Part shown: positions 42,619 through 52,246 of the stretch, piece after piece
Position numbering within the stretch: the stretch's first letter is position 1
Layout: each line of letters starts with the position of its first letter
Assembly: GCA_964236465.1 (NCBI GenBank)
Contig: CAXSBZ010000019.1
Location: forward strand, 1 to 64,000
Source of the DNA: Mucilaginibacter_A sp964236465
GTDB taxonomy: Bacteria; Bacteroidota; Bacteroidia; Sphingobacteriales; Sphingobacteriaceae
Length of the DNA: 64,000 nucleotides
Direction of reading: 5' to 3'
Notes under the pieces: model-generated
Database searches by the model: none
What the model saw: the letters and a program-made list of their open reading frames with translations, nothing else
Told to the model about the DNA's origin: nothing
Program-made: the position numbers and the translations under genes

Positions 42619-43581
42619 TCAAAATAACTGTTCAATAATTTGATCGGCAGACAGTCCTTCTGCTTCTGCCCGATAGTTCCGCACAATACGATGGCGTAAA
42701 ATTGGTTTGGCCACAGCCTGCACATCTTCAATATCCGGCGAATATTTTCCGGAAACAACAGCATGGCACTTCGCACCTAAAACTAAAAACTGTGAAGCCC
42801 GCGGGCCTGCACCCCAGCTTAACAATTGGTTTACTTTTGGTGTGGCCAAAGCTGTATTCGGACGAGTTTTTGCAGCGAGCCTTACTGCATATTCCAACAC
42901 ATGATCTGTTATCGGAATATTCCTAATCAATTGCTGATAATATCGAATCTGCTCTGCATTGAGCAATTTTTTCACCTGATTAACAGTTGTGCCGGTTGTG
43001 TTTTTAACAATATCTAATTCTTCTTGAAAAGAAGGGTAATCCAATGAAATATTAAACATAAAACGATCCAACTGCGCTTCGGGCAAAGGATAAGTCCCTT
43101 CCTGCTCAATCGGGTTTTGCGTGGCCAGTACAAAAAACGGTTTATCCAGCTGATGCGTTACACCGGCAGCTGTAACCGCTTTTTCCTGCATGGCTTCCAG
43201 CAAAGCGGCCTGCGTTTTTGGTGGTGTCCGGTTGATCTCATCAGCTAAAATAATATTAGAAAAAATCGGGCCTTTAATGAATTTGAAATTGCGGTCTTCA
43301 CCTAAAATCTCTGAGCCGATAATATCAGAAGGCATCAAATCTGGGGTGAATTGGATACGGTTAAAGCTCAAATCCAAAACCTGGGCTAAAGTTTGCACTA
43401 ACAGGGTTTTGGCCAATCCCGGTACGCCAACCAGCAAGCAATGCCCGTTACTAAAAATACCGATCAGAACAGATTTGACTACTTCATCCTGCCCGATGAT
43501 AATTTTCCCGATTTCCGCTTTTACTTCACTAAATAATGCAGATAAAGCATCAGCAGCTTCTACTTCCGAAAGGTGTTGCAT
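42619..43581 (-). CDS. MoxR-family AAA+ ATPase
   Basis: A 320-residue AAA+ protein: Walker A LLVGVPGLAKTLL, Walker B IILADEINRTPPKTQAALLEAM, sensor 1 LATQNPIEQEGTYPLPEAQLDRFM. MoxR proteins usually act as chaperones with von Willebrand factor partners; no such partner gene is adjacent here. It is coupled to the SurA-like gene (2-nt gap). Confidence 0.92.
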   Translation of the reverse strand: MQHLSEVEAADALSALFSEVKAEIGKIIIGQDEVVKSVLIGIFSNGHCLLVGVPGLAKTLLVQTLAQVLDLSFNRIQFTPDLMPSDIIGSEILGEDRNFKFIKGPIFSNIILADEINRTPPKTQAALLEAMQEKAVTAAGVTHQLDKPFFVLATQNPIEQEGTYPLPEAQLDRFMFNISLDYPSFQEELDIVKNTTGTTVNQVKKLLNAEQIRYYQQLIRNIPITDHVLEYAVRLAAKTRPNTALATPKVNQLLSWGAGPRASQFLVLGAKCHAVVSGKYSPDIEDVQAVAKPILRHRIVRNYRAEAEGLSADQIIEQLF

Positions 43582-43583
43582 AA

Positions 43584-44954
43584 TTATTTTGCCTGAGCCG
43601 AAGCTGTGGTTACTACCCAGGTTTTAAGCTGATCGCAGGTTTGATATTCAGGATCAATATTGATAAAAGTTTCTTTCCGTCGTTTTTCAAACCATTCGCT
43701 TACTGTTCTGCTGGTTTTACTTTCTGCAGCAGCATCTTTTAGCTTTGGAAAATCCTGAGCTAAATTTGCTTTGTGCGCATCCGTTTTAGATTTCAAAAAT
43801 AAAATTTTATAGCTTTTCTTATTGTTTTGTGATGTGAACAATGACGGTTTTGCAATACTACCAACTTTCATCGTATCAACTACTAAAGCAATTTGAGGGT
43901 CTAATTTATCAGTCGGGATAAAAGTAGAACGGCTTTGCACGTCTTCCGTATTCAGCATCATTCCACCATTATATTTAGTTTCATTATCATCAGAATAATA
44001 GGAAGCTGCGTTAGAAAAATCTAACTTCATAGTTTTAATCAAATTGTAAATACTATCAGCTCTTATTTTTGTCCTTTCCAAACTCGCTTGGGTAATTTCC
44101 GGCACAATCAATATATGTCTTACATGCACTTGTTCTCCCCGGCGTTCAATCACCTGCAAAAAATGGAAACCAAAATCGGTTTCAAAAACCGGTGAAATAT
44201 CTCCGGCTTTAAGTTTAAAAGCCATCGCCGCAAATTCTCTCACAAAGGTAGAACGATCTGCAAAACCCAAATCTCCGCCAGCAGGCGCAGAACCCGGATC
44301 CTGAGAATACAAGGTAGCCAATGTTGCAAAATCCTCTCCTTTTTTTATCCGTTCGCGTAGTGCTTCTGCTTTTTCACGATAAAGCTGTTTCTCATCTTTT
44401 GATAATTTTGGGTTGAAAACGATCTGCGCAATTTCAACTTCTTTGTTAATAGAGGGCAAACTATCTTTTGAAATGGCATTAAAATAATTTTTTACATCCT
44501 GCGGCGTTACACTGATTTTTTCAGTGATTTTTTGCTGCATCCGCTGCGCAGTAAGTTGTTCGCGCATATCCGGGCGAATTTCATCTTTGTATTGAATAAT
44601 AGATTTCCCCAAAAAAGCTTCCAGTTTTTCCTGTCCGCCGGCACGTTGTATGTAATTCCGCATCCGTCTATCTACCTCATTATCAACGTCGTCATCTTTT
44701 ACAATCACACTATCAATAACGGCTTGTTGTGCTAGTAGTTTTTGCGTGAGCAATTGCTGCAAAACCTGACATTTTATTGCTGGATTTGGCTGGTTGCCCT
44801 GAACCAAATAATTATCGTATTCGCGTTCAATATCAGAATTTAAAATAATGCCGTTGCCCACAACTGCGGCAACTTTATCCAATGATTTTTTTTGACCCAA
44901 AGCTGTAAAAACACTCATCACCAAACACAGGATCAAAACCGTAAACTTTCTCAT
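43584..44954 (-). CDS. surA: SurA-like periplasmic peptidyl-prolyl isomerase
   Basis: A 456-residue exported chaperone (signal peptide ends TALGQ). N-terminal SurA domain (DKVAAVVGNGIILNSDIEREY, the SurA start signature), then two parvulin domains at about 176-277 and 280-385: EDFATLATLYSQDPGSAPAGGDLGF and VRHILIVPEITQ. It probably escorts outer-membrane proteins. The C-terminal helical segment is short. Confidence 0.88.
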   Translation of the reverse strand: MRKFTVLILCLVMSVFTALGQKKSLDKVAAVVGNGIILNSDIEREYDNYLVQGNQPNPAIKCQVLQQLLTQKLLAQQAVIDSVIVKDDDVDNEVDRRMRNYIQRAGGQEKLEAFLGKSIIQYKDEIRPDMREQLTAQRMQQKITEKISVTPQDVKNYFNAISKDSLPSINKEVEIAQIVFNPKLSKDEKQLYREKAEALRERIKKGEDFATLATLYSQDPGSAPAGGDLGFADRSTFVREFAAMAFKLKAGDISPVFETDFGFHFLQVIERRGEQVHVRHILIVPEITQASLERTKIRADSIYNLIKTMKLDFSNAASYYSDDNETKYNGGMMLNTEDVQSRSTFIPTDKLDPQIALVVDTMKVGSIAKPSLFTSQNNKKSYKILFLKSKTDAHKANLAQDFPKLKDAAAESKTSRTVSEWFEKRRKETFINIDPEYQTCDQLKTWVVTTASAQAK

Positions 44955-44978
44955 ATTATCAAAAATGGTGTTTTACAC

Positions 44979-44992
44979 ATGCTGTTTTTACC
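44979..44992 (-). repeat. dispersed motif copy, ACAGCAT subtype
   Basis: Minus strand GGTAAAAACAGCAT, upstream of surA and abutting the putative 36-residue lipoprotein. Confidence 0.6.
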
Positions 44993-45103
44993 ATGTATAA
45001 TTTGTTAAATTTCGTAAAAATTATTCAGCTCTCCGCACTTATTTTGCTGATTTTACTTAGCTGCAATATTCCTAAATTTATGTTGAAGCCAGAAATTGTT
45101 TAA
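44993..45103 (+). CDS. 36-residue putative lipoprotein
   Basis: Frame MYNLLNFVKIIQLSALILLILLSC then NIPKFMLKPEIV and stop. The lipobox LLSC and hydrophobic core are convincing, but the mature part is only 13 residues. The ATG directly abuts a motif copy (44979-44992). It lies in the gap between surA (divergent) and the next gene. Could be chance. Confidence 0.35.
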   Translation: MYNLLNFVKIIQLSALILLILLSCNIPKFMLKPEIV

Positions 45104-45126
45104 CTATTTTTAACCAAAATTACGGC

Positions 45127-45633
45127 ATGACAACAGAAAACATAGCAGCATTGCAAATTTTGATGGATGACGATCTGTACCTGACTCAGGCAGATTTGCA
45201 GCAGAAAAATTTTGTAGCTGTTTTGCTTGAACCGGAAATTAATATTTTGGAAGAACCAGTAACTCGGGAAATTGGGTTTATAGGAAAAAATTTACAAAAC
45301 TTCCTGATTTTAACAGAAGAAGTTATTCAAGACAATCATTTAAAAGCTTTAGAAAATACACTTTTGCGCAAGCAGTTAACTTTGGAAGATGTTGCCATGG
45401 TGAACGTTTCAGCTTATAATAATTTAAGTTTTGAAGAATTGAATGCTTCTTTTATGCCACAAAAATTGGTTTCTTTTGGCTTGAATCTGGAAACAATTCA
45501 TCTGCCCAAAACAGAGTTGAACCAAATTACAATCTTTGAAAATTGCCGAATTTTGTACACTTACAATTTTGATGAAATGTTGGGCAATAAGGAAAAAACA
45601 AAAGCTTTCTGGGAACCGATGAAAAATTTATGA
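45127..45633 (+). CDS. conserved hypothetical protein upstream of rdgB
   Basis: A 168-residue cytoplasmic protein starting MTTENIAALQILMDDDLYLTQ. The order of a strand FLILTEEV, helices, VAMVNVSAYNNLSFEELN, LVSFGLN and the ending KTKAFWEPMKNL recalls the DNA polymerase III psi (HolD) pattern, whose C-terminus ends with a similar K..LW..L. This is a weak resemblance only. It shares a 4-nt overlap with rdgB, so the two are coupled; a link to replication or nucleotide pools would fit both. Confidence 0.6.
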   Translation: MTTENIAALQILMDDDLYLTQADLQQKNFVAVLLEPEINILEEPVTREIGFIGKNLQNFLILTEEVIQDNHLKALENTLLRKQLTLEDVAMVNVSAYNNLSFEELNASFMPQKLVSFGLNLETIHLPKTELNQITIFENCRILYTYNFDEMLGNKEKTKAFWEPMKNL

Positions 45634-46214
45634 TTAAAGAACTTGTTTTCGCCACCAACAATACACATAAAATTGAAGAAGTAGCTGATGCAGTTGGCAA
45701 TCAGTTTAAAATTTTAAGCTTGGATGAGATCAATTGTTATGATGAAATTGAAGAAACCGGAACAACTTTCAAAGAAAATGCTTCCCTCAAAACCCAGTAC
45801 ATTTTTGACAAATATGGGTTAGATTGTTTTGGTGATGACAGCGGCTTGGAAATAGAAGCACTAAACGGCGAACCGGGAGTTTTTTCTGCCCGCTATGCAG
45901 GGAAACATGGCGATCACGAAGCAAATATGCAACACGTTTTAAAACAACTAGAAGGTATTTCCAATCGAAAAGCACAATTTAAAACTGTCATTTCTTTAAT
46001 TTTGCAAGGCCGGGAGTTTTGGTTTGAAGGAACTGTTTCCGGCACAATCCGAACTGAGATCTCCGGTAATCAAGGCTTTGGTTATGATCCGATTTTTCAA
46101 CCTGATGGTTATGATGTAACTTTTGCAGAAATGCCCACATCCGAAAAAAACAGGATCAGCCATCGTGGCAAAGCCGTAGCGCAATTAATTGATTTTTTAA
46201 GGCAATTGTACTAA
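45630..46214 (+). CDS. rdgB: non-canonical purine NTP pyrophosphatase
   Basis: A 194-residue ITPase/XTPase of the RdgB/HAM1 family, cleaning deaminated purine nucleotides. FATNNTHKIEEV (nucleotide loop), CFGDDSGLEIEALNGEPGVFSARYAG (catalytic Asp), GFGYDPIFQPDG and SHRGKA at the end are diagnostic. Confidence 0.94.
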   Translation: MIKELVFATNNTHKIEEVADAVGNQFKILSLDEINCYDEIEETGTTFKENASLKTQYIFDKYGLDCFGDDSGLEIEALNGEPGVFSARYAGKHGDHEANMQHVLKQLEGISNRKAQFKTVISLILQGREFWFEGTVSGTIRTEISGNQGFGYDPIFQPDGYDVTFAEMPTSEKNRISHRGKAVAQLIDFLRQLY

Positions 46215-46227
46215 TGCTTCTTTTAGT
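46214..46227 (-). repeat. dispersed motif copy (ACTAAAAGAAGCAT)
   Basis: Overlaps the rdgB stop and precedes the rdgB/dnaK terminator. Confidence 0.6.
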
Positions 46228-46230
46228 GCA

Positions 46231-46270
46231 TAAAAAAAGCTGCTTTCGATTTGTTGAAAGCAGCTTTTTA
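46231..46270. terminator. bidirectional terminator between rdgB and dnaK
   Basis: AAAAAAAGCTGCTTTC and GAAAGCAGCTTTTT pair around GATTTGTT, with A/T runs on both sides. Convergent genes rdgB and dnaK end here. Confidence 0.88.
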
Positions 46271-46286
46271 ATTTATACTAAAACTT

Positions 46287-48194
46287 TTATTTCACTTCTT
46301 CAAAGTCAACATCAGTTACAGAATCAGCTTCAGTTCCTGCTTGTTGATTTGGATTTGCCTCTCCGGTTGGCCCGCCTTGCGCAGCACCATCCTGGGTAGC
46401 TTTGTACATTTCTTCTGATGCAGCATTCCAAGCATTTTGCAATTCAGTTTGCGCTGTATCCATGTCCGCTACATTCTTTGCAGCGTATGCTTCTTTTAGC
46501 TTAGCTAAATTGGATTCGATAGGTGCTTTTTTATCAGCAGAAATTTTATCACCGTACTCTTTCAGTTGCTTTTCTGTAGAGAAAATCAAAGCATCAGCGG
46601 CATTCAGTTTTTCAACTTCTTCTTTTGCTTTTTTATCAGCATCGGCATTGGCTTCTGCTTCATCTTTCATTTTTTTAATGTCAGCGTCAGTTAAACCGGA
46701 AGAAGCTTCAATACGGATTTTTTGCTCTTTGCCGGTTGCTTTATCTTTTGCAGATACATTTAAAATACCGTTTGCATCAATATCAAAAGTAACTTCTACT
46801 TGCGGTATACCACGAGGTGCAGCCGGAATCCCATCCAGGTGGAAACGGCCAATTGTACGATTTTGAGCAGCCATCGGGCGTTCTCCTTGCAAAATATGGA
46901 TTTCTACAGAAGGTTGATTATCAGAAGCAGTAGAAAAAGTTTCTGATTTTTTAGACGGAATTGTTGTGTTTGATTCGATCAATTTCGTCATCACGCCACC
47001 CATCGTTTCGATACCTAAAGAAAGCGGGGTAACATCAAGTAATAATACATCTTTAACTTCTCCGGTCAGTACACCGCCTTGAATGGCAGCACCGATAGCA
47101 ACAACTTCATCCGGGTTTACACCTTTTGAAGGTGCTTTTCCAAAGAATTTTTCAACAGCTTCTTGGATTGCAGGAATACGGGTTGAACCACCAACTAATA
47201 TAATTTCGTCAATATCAGAGGTGCTATAACCGGCATTTTTCAATGCAGTACGGCAAGGTTCAATTGTTCTTTTGATTAAACTATCAGCCAACTGCTCAAA
47301 TTTTGCACGGGTAAGACTTTTTACCAAGTGCTTTGGCATACCATCAGCAGCAGTAATATAAGGTAAATTAATTTCAGTTTGAGTAGAACTTGATAATTCA
47401 ACTTTCGCTTTTTCAGCAGCTTCTTTCAAACGTTGTAAAGCCATTGGGTCTTTCCGCAGATCAATCCCTTCATCACTTTTGAACTCATCTGCAAGCCAAT
47501 CAATTATTACCTGATCAAAGTCATCACCACCTAAATGCGTATCGCCATCAGTTGATTTAACTTCAAAAACACCATCACCTAATTCTAAAATAGAAACATC
47601 ATGTGTACCACCACCACAGTCAAAAACTGCAATTTTCATGTCTTTGTGTGCTTTATCCAAGCCATACGCCAAAGCAGCTGCAGTTGGTTCATTGATGATA
47701 CGGCGTACCTTTAAGCCCGCAATTTCACCTGCTTCTTTAGTAGCCTGACGTTGGGCATCATTAAAATATGCTGGAACCGTAATAACTGCTTCTGTTACCT
47801 CAGTTCCTAAAAAATCTTCAGCCGTTTTCTTCATTTTTTGAAGGATCATTGCTGATATTTCTTGTGGTGTATAATTACGATCACCAATAGCAATTCTTGG
47901 CGTGTTGCCATCACCTTTAACTACTTTATACGGTACACGTTCTGCTTCCTTGGTAACCTCGTTAAAATTATTACCCATGAAGCGCTTAATAGAAGATATT
48001 GTTTTGGTTGGATTTGTAATAGCCTGACGCTTTGCAGGATCACCTACTTTGCGTTCGCCATTATCTATAAATGCCACAACAGAGGGTGTTGTACGCTTTC
48101 CTTCACTGTTTGCAATAACAACAGGTTCGTTTCCTTCCATTACTGCAACACAGGAATTAGTTGTTCCTAAGTCGATTCCAATAATTTTAGCCAT
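46287..48194 (-). CDS. dnaK: molecular chaperone DnaK
   Basis: A 635-residue Hsp70. IGIDLGTTNSCVAVMEG start, phosphate-2 DCGGGTHDVSIL (Asp-Cys-Gly-Gly-Gly, with Cys and His at two positions usually Leu and Phe), ILVGGSTRIPAIQ, substrate domain with VLLLDVTPLSLGIETMGG and a lid ending in a Gly/Asn/Gln-rich stretch and the acidic VTDVDFEEVK. grpE and dnaJ are not adjacent. A sigma-54-like promoter lies upstream (48243-48259). Confidence 0.97.
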   Translation of the reverse strand: MAKIIGIDLGTTNSCVAVMEGNEPVVIANSEGKRTTPSVVAFIDNGERKVGDPAKRQAITNPTKTISSIKRFMGNNFNEVTKEAERVPYKVVKGDGNTPRIAIGDRNYTPQEISAMILQKMKKTAEDFLGTEVTEAVITVPAYFNDAQRQATKEAGEIAGLKVRRIINEPTAAALAYGLDKAHKDMKIAVFDCGGGTHDVSILELGDGVFEVKSTDGDTHLGGDDFDQVIIDWLADEFKSDEGIDLRKDPMALQRLKEAAEKAKVELSSSTQTEINLPYITAADGMPKHLVKSLTRAKFEQLADSLIKRTIEPCRTALKNAGYSTSDIDEIILVGGSTRIPAIQEAVEKFFGKAPSKGVNPDEVVAIGAAIQGGVLTGEVKDVLLLDVTPLSLGIETMGGVMTKLIESNTTIPSKKSETFSTASDNQPSVEIHILQGERPMAAQNRTIGRFHLDGIPAAPRGIPQVEVTFDIDANGILNVSAKDKATGKEQKIRIEASSGLTDADIKKMKDEAEANADADKKAKEEVEKLNAADALIFSTEKQLKEYGDKISADKKAPIESNLAKLKEAYAAKNVADMDTAQTELQNAWNAASEEMYKATQDGAAQGGPTGEANPNQQAGTEADSVTDVDFEEVK

Positions 48195-48242
48195 AATATG
48201 ATTGATTTTATTTAATACTCGTTTAATAATATATACTGGCTG

Positions 48243-48259
48243 AACAAGCTATGTGCCAA
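48243..48259 (-). promoter_or_regulatory. candidate sigma-54 (-24/-12) promoter for dnaK
   Basis: Minus strand TTGGCACATAGCTTGTT matches TGGCAC-N5-TTGC(A/T) except for one base in the -12 box (TTGT). It is 48 nt upstream of the dnaK ATG. A TGACA...TGGCA palindromic element (48324-48337) lies about 65 nt further upstream and could be an activator site. To my recollection, chaperone promoters of this kind occur in Bacteroidetes, but I cannot verify. Confidence 0.5.
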
Positions 48260-48359
48260 TACACGTTTGTCAGTTGGAAAATAATCAGAATAACTAACCC
48301 TCAACGAATTTGAAATATTAGCAATGACAGTTTGGCAGAATTTAGGAATAACTTTTATT

Positions 48360-49733
48360 CTAATTATTCAACCAGCCTGTTGCATATTGTAACACATTAT
48401 CCTTTTTATCTGATAAGCTTTTAACTACATAATCAGGAATTATTGGGTCTTTATTAGTTTTATCATTATTAGGCCTTACCCATAGTGTTGTTGAAGTAAA
48501 AGCCACAAAACCCGTTTGCGGTAGTTTAATATCACAAAGTTCACCATAATCATTTCCTGGCTCACCTGTCGGTTCGCCTATTAGAGTAGCAAGTTTATAA
48601 TCTTTAATTGTTGCAGCAAGCATATTAGCACTAGAAAAAGTGTAGGGTCCAATCAAAAAACAAACTTTTCCTTTAAAATTATTCGATTTATTGCTTGGTT
48701 TCTCCATGCGATCTAAACCTGTTTCAAAAAATGCTCCATTTGGCATTTTTAAATAATTACCATAATCGTTTCCATAGAGTTTTAAATTTCGTGTGACCTG
48801 ATTTTTAAATTGCTGGCTTACTTTTCGCTCGCTTTCACCAGCCATTCTGAAAGGTTTATCTGTAATATAATTTAACAACTATCTACCTAAAGCCGAATTG
48901 CCACCACCATTTTCCCTTAGATCAACAATCAATTTTTGAATACCTTTAACATTTAAAGTATTAAAAACAGAATCGCAAAATTTCACAAAACCATCATAAT
49001 TATACATTGATTTAAAGTTTAAATAACCATAAGTGTTATTTTTAATTGTAAATGTGTATGGAGTTATGTTGAGTGGTTTTACAATTGCTGCAAAATAATT
49101 ACTTTCACTAATGCTGTTAACTACCGTAGTCATTTTGACGTTACTTGAATCCATATATTCAATTTTATAAGGTTGTGTTATTCCAATAACCGTTAAATAA
49201 AATCTAAAATACTTAATGGATGAAACTTGCTTAAAGGATGGTAAACCTCCTTTTAATGCAACTATTTGTTGAAATATGCTTTCAGAAGATTGACCATTAA
49301 TTGTAACAACCCTTATATTTTGTATATTAGAATTAGTCGAGATTATATTTGCGTAATATAGTTTGTCAGTATAATCAGTAACTTCTAAAGGAATGGATTG
49401 AAATGAACCTGCATTTATTTTCTTTTTAAGTTCTGGTGGAAGATTTACTCCGGTATGACCTTCATTTATATAAGCAGTTGCAATAGAGAAAATACGATAA
49501 GCCATTAATGTAGAAAGCGAATCGGGCAAAGTATTTATTAGTGAATCGATTCTTTTTTTTAATTGAAGATGAGAAATTGAGTGATATAAGTTAGGATGAA
49601 TATCTTCAGCATTCTTAAATAAGTAACTAATATCTTCAACTACTTGCATTTTAGAATAACTTACAGAGTTCTGTGCTTTTAATTTTTGAAGCGATAGAAA
49701 CAGTAATACTTGAATCAAAATAGCAAATTTCAT
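48360..49733 (-). pseudogene. S41 family peptidase gene interrupted by an in-frame TAG
   Basis: A single frame of 458 codons from ATG 49733 (signal peptide MKFAILIQVLLFLSLQKLKAQ) to 48360, broken by TAG at 48881-48879. The part before the stop has the N-terminal helical domain, a PDZ-like region and LIVDLRENGGGNSALGR. The next codon continues LLNYITDKPFRMAG, then IGPYTFSSANMLAA with the catalytic Ser and GEPTGEPGNDYG. Both pieces are needed for an active tail-specific protease. The frame is not shifted, so one substitution explains it. Codon use and A/T content resemble the flanking genes. Confidence 0.82.
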
Positions 49734-49771
49734 AATTCAATAAGAATGATGATTACAAAAAGCAATATAAC

Positions 49772-49803
49772 AAAAAAGCCCTGATTTTTAATCAGAGCTT
49801 TTA
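49772..49803 (-). terminator. terminator of the alpha operon after rplQ
   Basis: Minus strand AGCTCTGATT pairs with AATCAGGGCT around a short A/T loop and is followed by a T run. It closes the infA-rplQ transcript. Confidence 0.85.
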
Positions 49804-49830
49804 AATATTATGTAATAAGAACAAACTTTT

Positions 49831-50391
49831 TTACAGTTCTTCGTCCGGTGCCAGTGGCTCGCCAGCAGAGGAAGGATTAGGAATTGAAGTAGCTGGCATA
49901 CTTTGATCTATTGGAGAATCAATACCACCTTCTGGTGAATTAACGTTGCCATCTGCCTTATTGCCACGGCCAGAACCACGACGACGCGTTGATTTCTTTT
50001 CTGTCGCTGCTACAGTTCCTTTTGTGTAAACTGTATTGTAATCAACCAATTCAATAATTGCCATTTCAGCATTATCACCTAAACGGTTTTCCATCTTCAC
50101 AATTCGGGTGTAACCACCAGGGCGAGTTGCAATTTTTTCTGCTACTTCGCGAAATAAAACTGTTAAAGTTTCTTTATCTTTTAAGTAGCTAAAAACAGTA
50201 CGACGGGAATGTGTGGTATCGTTTTTAGATTTTGTTAACAAAGGCTCGACATACATGCGCAATGCTTTTGCTTTAGCTAAAGTTGTAGTGATGCGCTTAT
50301 GCATAATAAGCGAAGAAGCCATATTTGCCAGCATTGCTTTACGATGGCTGTCTGTACGTCCTAAATGGTTTACTTTTTTTCCGTGTCTCAT
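49831..50391 (-). CDS. rplQ: 50S ribosomal protein L17 with acidic C-terminal extension
   Basis: A 186-residue L17. The first 120 residues (MRHGKKVNHLGRTDSHRKAMLANMASSLI) are the conserved fold; residues 130-186 form a basic Arg/Gly stretch (STRRRGSGRGNK), then a Ser/Pro/Glu tail ending LAPDEEL. Extended L17 is usual for this phylum. Last gene of the alpha operon. Confidence 0.96.
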   Translation of the reverse strand: MRHGKKVNHLGRTDSHRKAMLANMASSLIMHKRITTTLAKAKALRMYVEPLLTKSKNDTTHSRRTVFSYLKDKETLTVLFREVAEKIATRPGGYTRIVKMENRLGDNAEMAIIELVDYNTVYTKGTVAATEKKSTRRRGSGRGNKADGNVNSPEGGIDSPIDQSMPATSIPNPSSAGEPLAPDEEL

Positions 50392-50497
50392 AATTTGTTT
50401 GTGTTGTGCACGTGCATACCGTTGAGTGAAATATTCAAACTCTCGGAATTATGCCAATGGACGTTGTAACCCCTTCTTTTTCAGGTTACAATCTCAT

Positions 50498-51490
50498 TTA
50501 TTCTTCGTCTAATTTAAATTTTGAAAGGTTCATACCGAAAGATAATCCTTTTGATTTAACCAAATCTTGAATTTCAGTCAATGACTTTTTACCAAAGTTT
50601 CTAAATTTTAGCATATCAGCTACGTCGTAAGAAACAAGTTCTGCCAAAGTGCGGATATCAGCAGCTTTTAAACAATTCAAAGCCCTTACTGAAAGATCAA
50701 GATCTACTAATTCTGTTTTCAAAATTTTACGCATATGTAAAATTTCTTCATCAACCTCTTTAGTTTCTTCCTTTGTTTGTGCTTCCAACATCATGTTTTC
50801 ATCTGAAAAAAGCATGAAATGTTGAATTAATATTTTTGCTGCTTCTTTCAAAGCGTCTTCAGGATGAATAGAGCCGTCAGTTGCAATATCTAAAACTAAT
50901 TTTTCGTAATCGGTTTTTTGTTCTACACGATAATTTTCAATAACGTATTTTACATTTTTTATTGGCGTAAAAATGGAATCTATTGCAATAACTCCTACCA
51001 AAGCATCAACATTTTTATTTTCTTCACTTGGAACATAACCTCTTCCTTTATTTACAGTAAATTCAATTTCTAAAGTAACAGAAGAATCCATGTTACAAAT
51101 CAACATTTCAGGATTTAAAACGGTATAATTATTTGAAAACTTAGTAATATCTCCTGCTTGAAAACTATCTTGACCGTTGATAATTACAAAAATTTTTTCT
51201 GAATCACCGGAATCACCTGTTTTTTTAAAACGAACTTGTTTTAAGTTAAGAATAATTTCGGTAACGTCTTCAACAACTCCTTTTATCGTAGAAAATTCAT
51301 GAGATACTCCAGAAAAACGAACAGAAGTAATTGCATAACCTTCTAAAGAAGAAAGTAAAATACGACGTAAAGCATTACCTATGGTGATACCAAAACCTGG
51401 TTCTAAAGGACGAAATTCAAAAGTACCGTCAGAATCATTTGATTTTTGCATGATTACCTTATCCGGTTTTTGGAATGCTAATATGGCCAT
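50498..51490 (-). CDS. rpoA: RNA polymerase alpha subunit
   Basis: A 330-residue subunit. N-terminal dimerisation domain (EPGFGITIGNALRRILLSSLEGYAI) and C-terminal domain (LDLSVRALNCLKAADIRTLAELV, FRNFGKKSLTEIQ) that contacts promoter DNA and activators are both complete. Confidence 0.98.
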   Translation of the reverse strand: MAILAFQKPDKVIMQKSNDSDGTFEFRPLEPGFGITIGNALRRILLSSLEGYAITSVRFSGVSHEFSTIKGVVEDVTEIILNLKQVRFKKTGDSGDSEKIFVIINGQDSFQAGDITKFSNNYTVLNPEMLICNMDSSVTLEIEFTVNKGRGYVPSEENKNVDALVGVIAIDSIFTPIKNVKYVIENYRVEQKTDYEKLVLDIATDGSIHPEDALKEAAKILIQHFMLFSDENMMLEAQTKEETKEVDEEILHMRKILKTELVDLDLSVRALNCLKAADIRTLAELVSYDVADMLKFRNFGKKSLTEIQDLVKSKGLSFGMNLSKFKLDEE

Positions 51491-51576
51491 TATATACTAT
51501 TGCTATAAATTATTTTACTATGATTAAAACCCAAAAGGTACAACTGGTTGAGTACCGGTTGTATTATTAAACAGTA

Positions 51577-52185
51577 TTATTTAGAATATAACTCGACGAT
51601 CAAATTTTCCTTGATATTTTCGGGAATTTCATCACGACTTGGGTAATTTAAGAATTTTCCAGATAAATTATTTGGATCCCATTCAAGCCAGCTAAACTTG
51701 TTAATTCTTTTTCCAGAAACTGTATTTGTAATAGCCTCTAAAGATTTTGATTTTTCACGAACAGCAATAATATCACCTGCTCGCAATGAGTAAGAAGGAA
51801 TATTTACTAATTCATTGTTAACTATTATATGTTTATGACTCACCAGTTGACGTGCTGCTGACCGTGTTGGAGCAATTCCTAAACGATAGACTGCATTATC
51901 TAAACGTGCTTCTAACAATTTAAGAAGCGTTTCTCCAGTAATGCCTTCTTTTGATGATGCCTTGTGGAAAAGATTTTCAAATTGACGTTCTAAAACACCG
52001 TAAGTGTATTTTACTTTTTGTTTCTCCATCAACTGAACAGCATATTCGGATTGTTTACCTCTTCTTTTTGAGGTTCCATGCATACCAGGAGGATAATTCT
52101 TTTTTTCTAAAACTTTATCAGGACCAAAAATTGGTTCTCTGAATCTTCTTGCAATTTTGGACTTAGGTCCTGTATATCTTGCCAT
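51577..52185 (-). CDS. rpsD: 30S ribosomal protein S4
   Basis: A 202-residue primary 16S rRNA-binding protein. MARYTGPKSKIARRFREP start, S4 RNA-binding domain RLDNAVYRLGIAPTRSAARQLVSHKHI. The N-terminal zinc Cys of the Cys-plus form are absent. Confidence 0.98.
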   Translation of the reverse strand: MARYTGPKSKIARRFREPIFGPDKVLEKKNYPPGMHGTSKRRGKQSEYAVQLMEKQKVKYTYGVLERQFENLFHKASSKEGITGETLLKLLEARLDNAVYRLGIAPTRSAARQLVSHKHIIVNNELVNIPSYSLRAGDIIAVREKSKSLEAITNTVSGKRINKFSWLEWDPNNLSGKFLNYPSRDEIPENIKENLIVELYSK

Positions 52186-52246
52186 AATAGTTTTTAAAGT
52201 ATCAGTTTTTTATATTTAACTGAATCTTAGCTTTAAAATAAATTTA

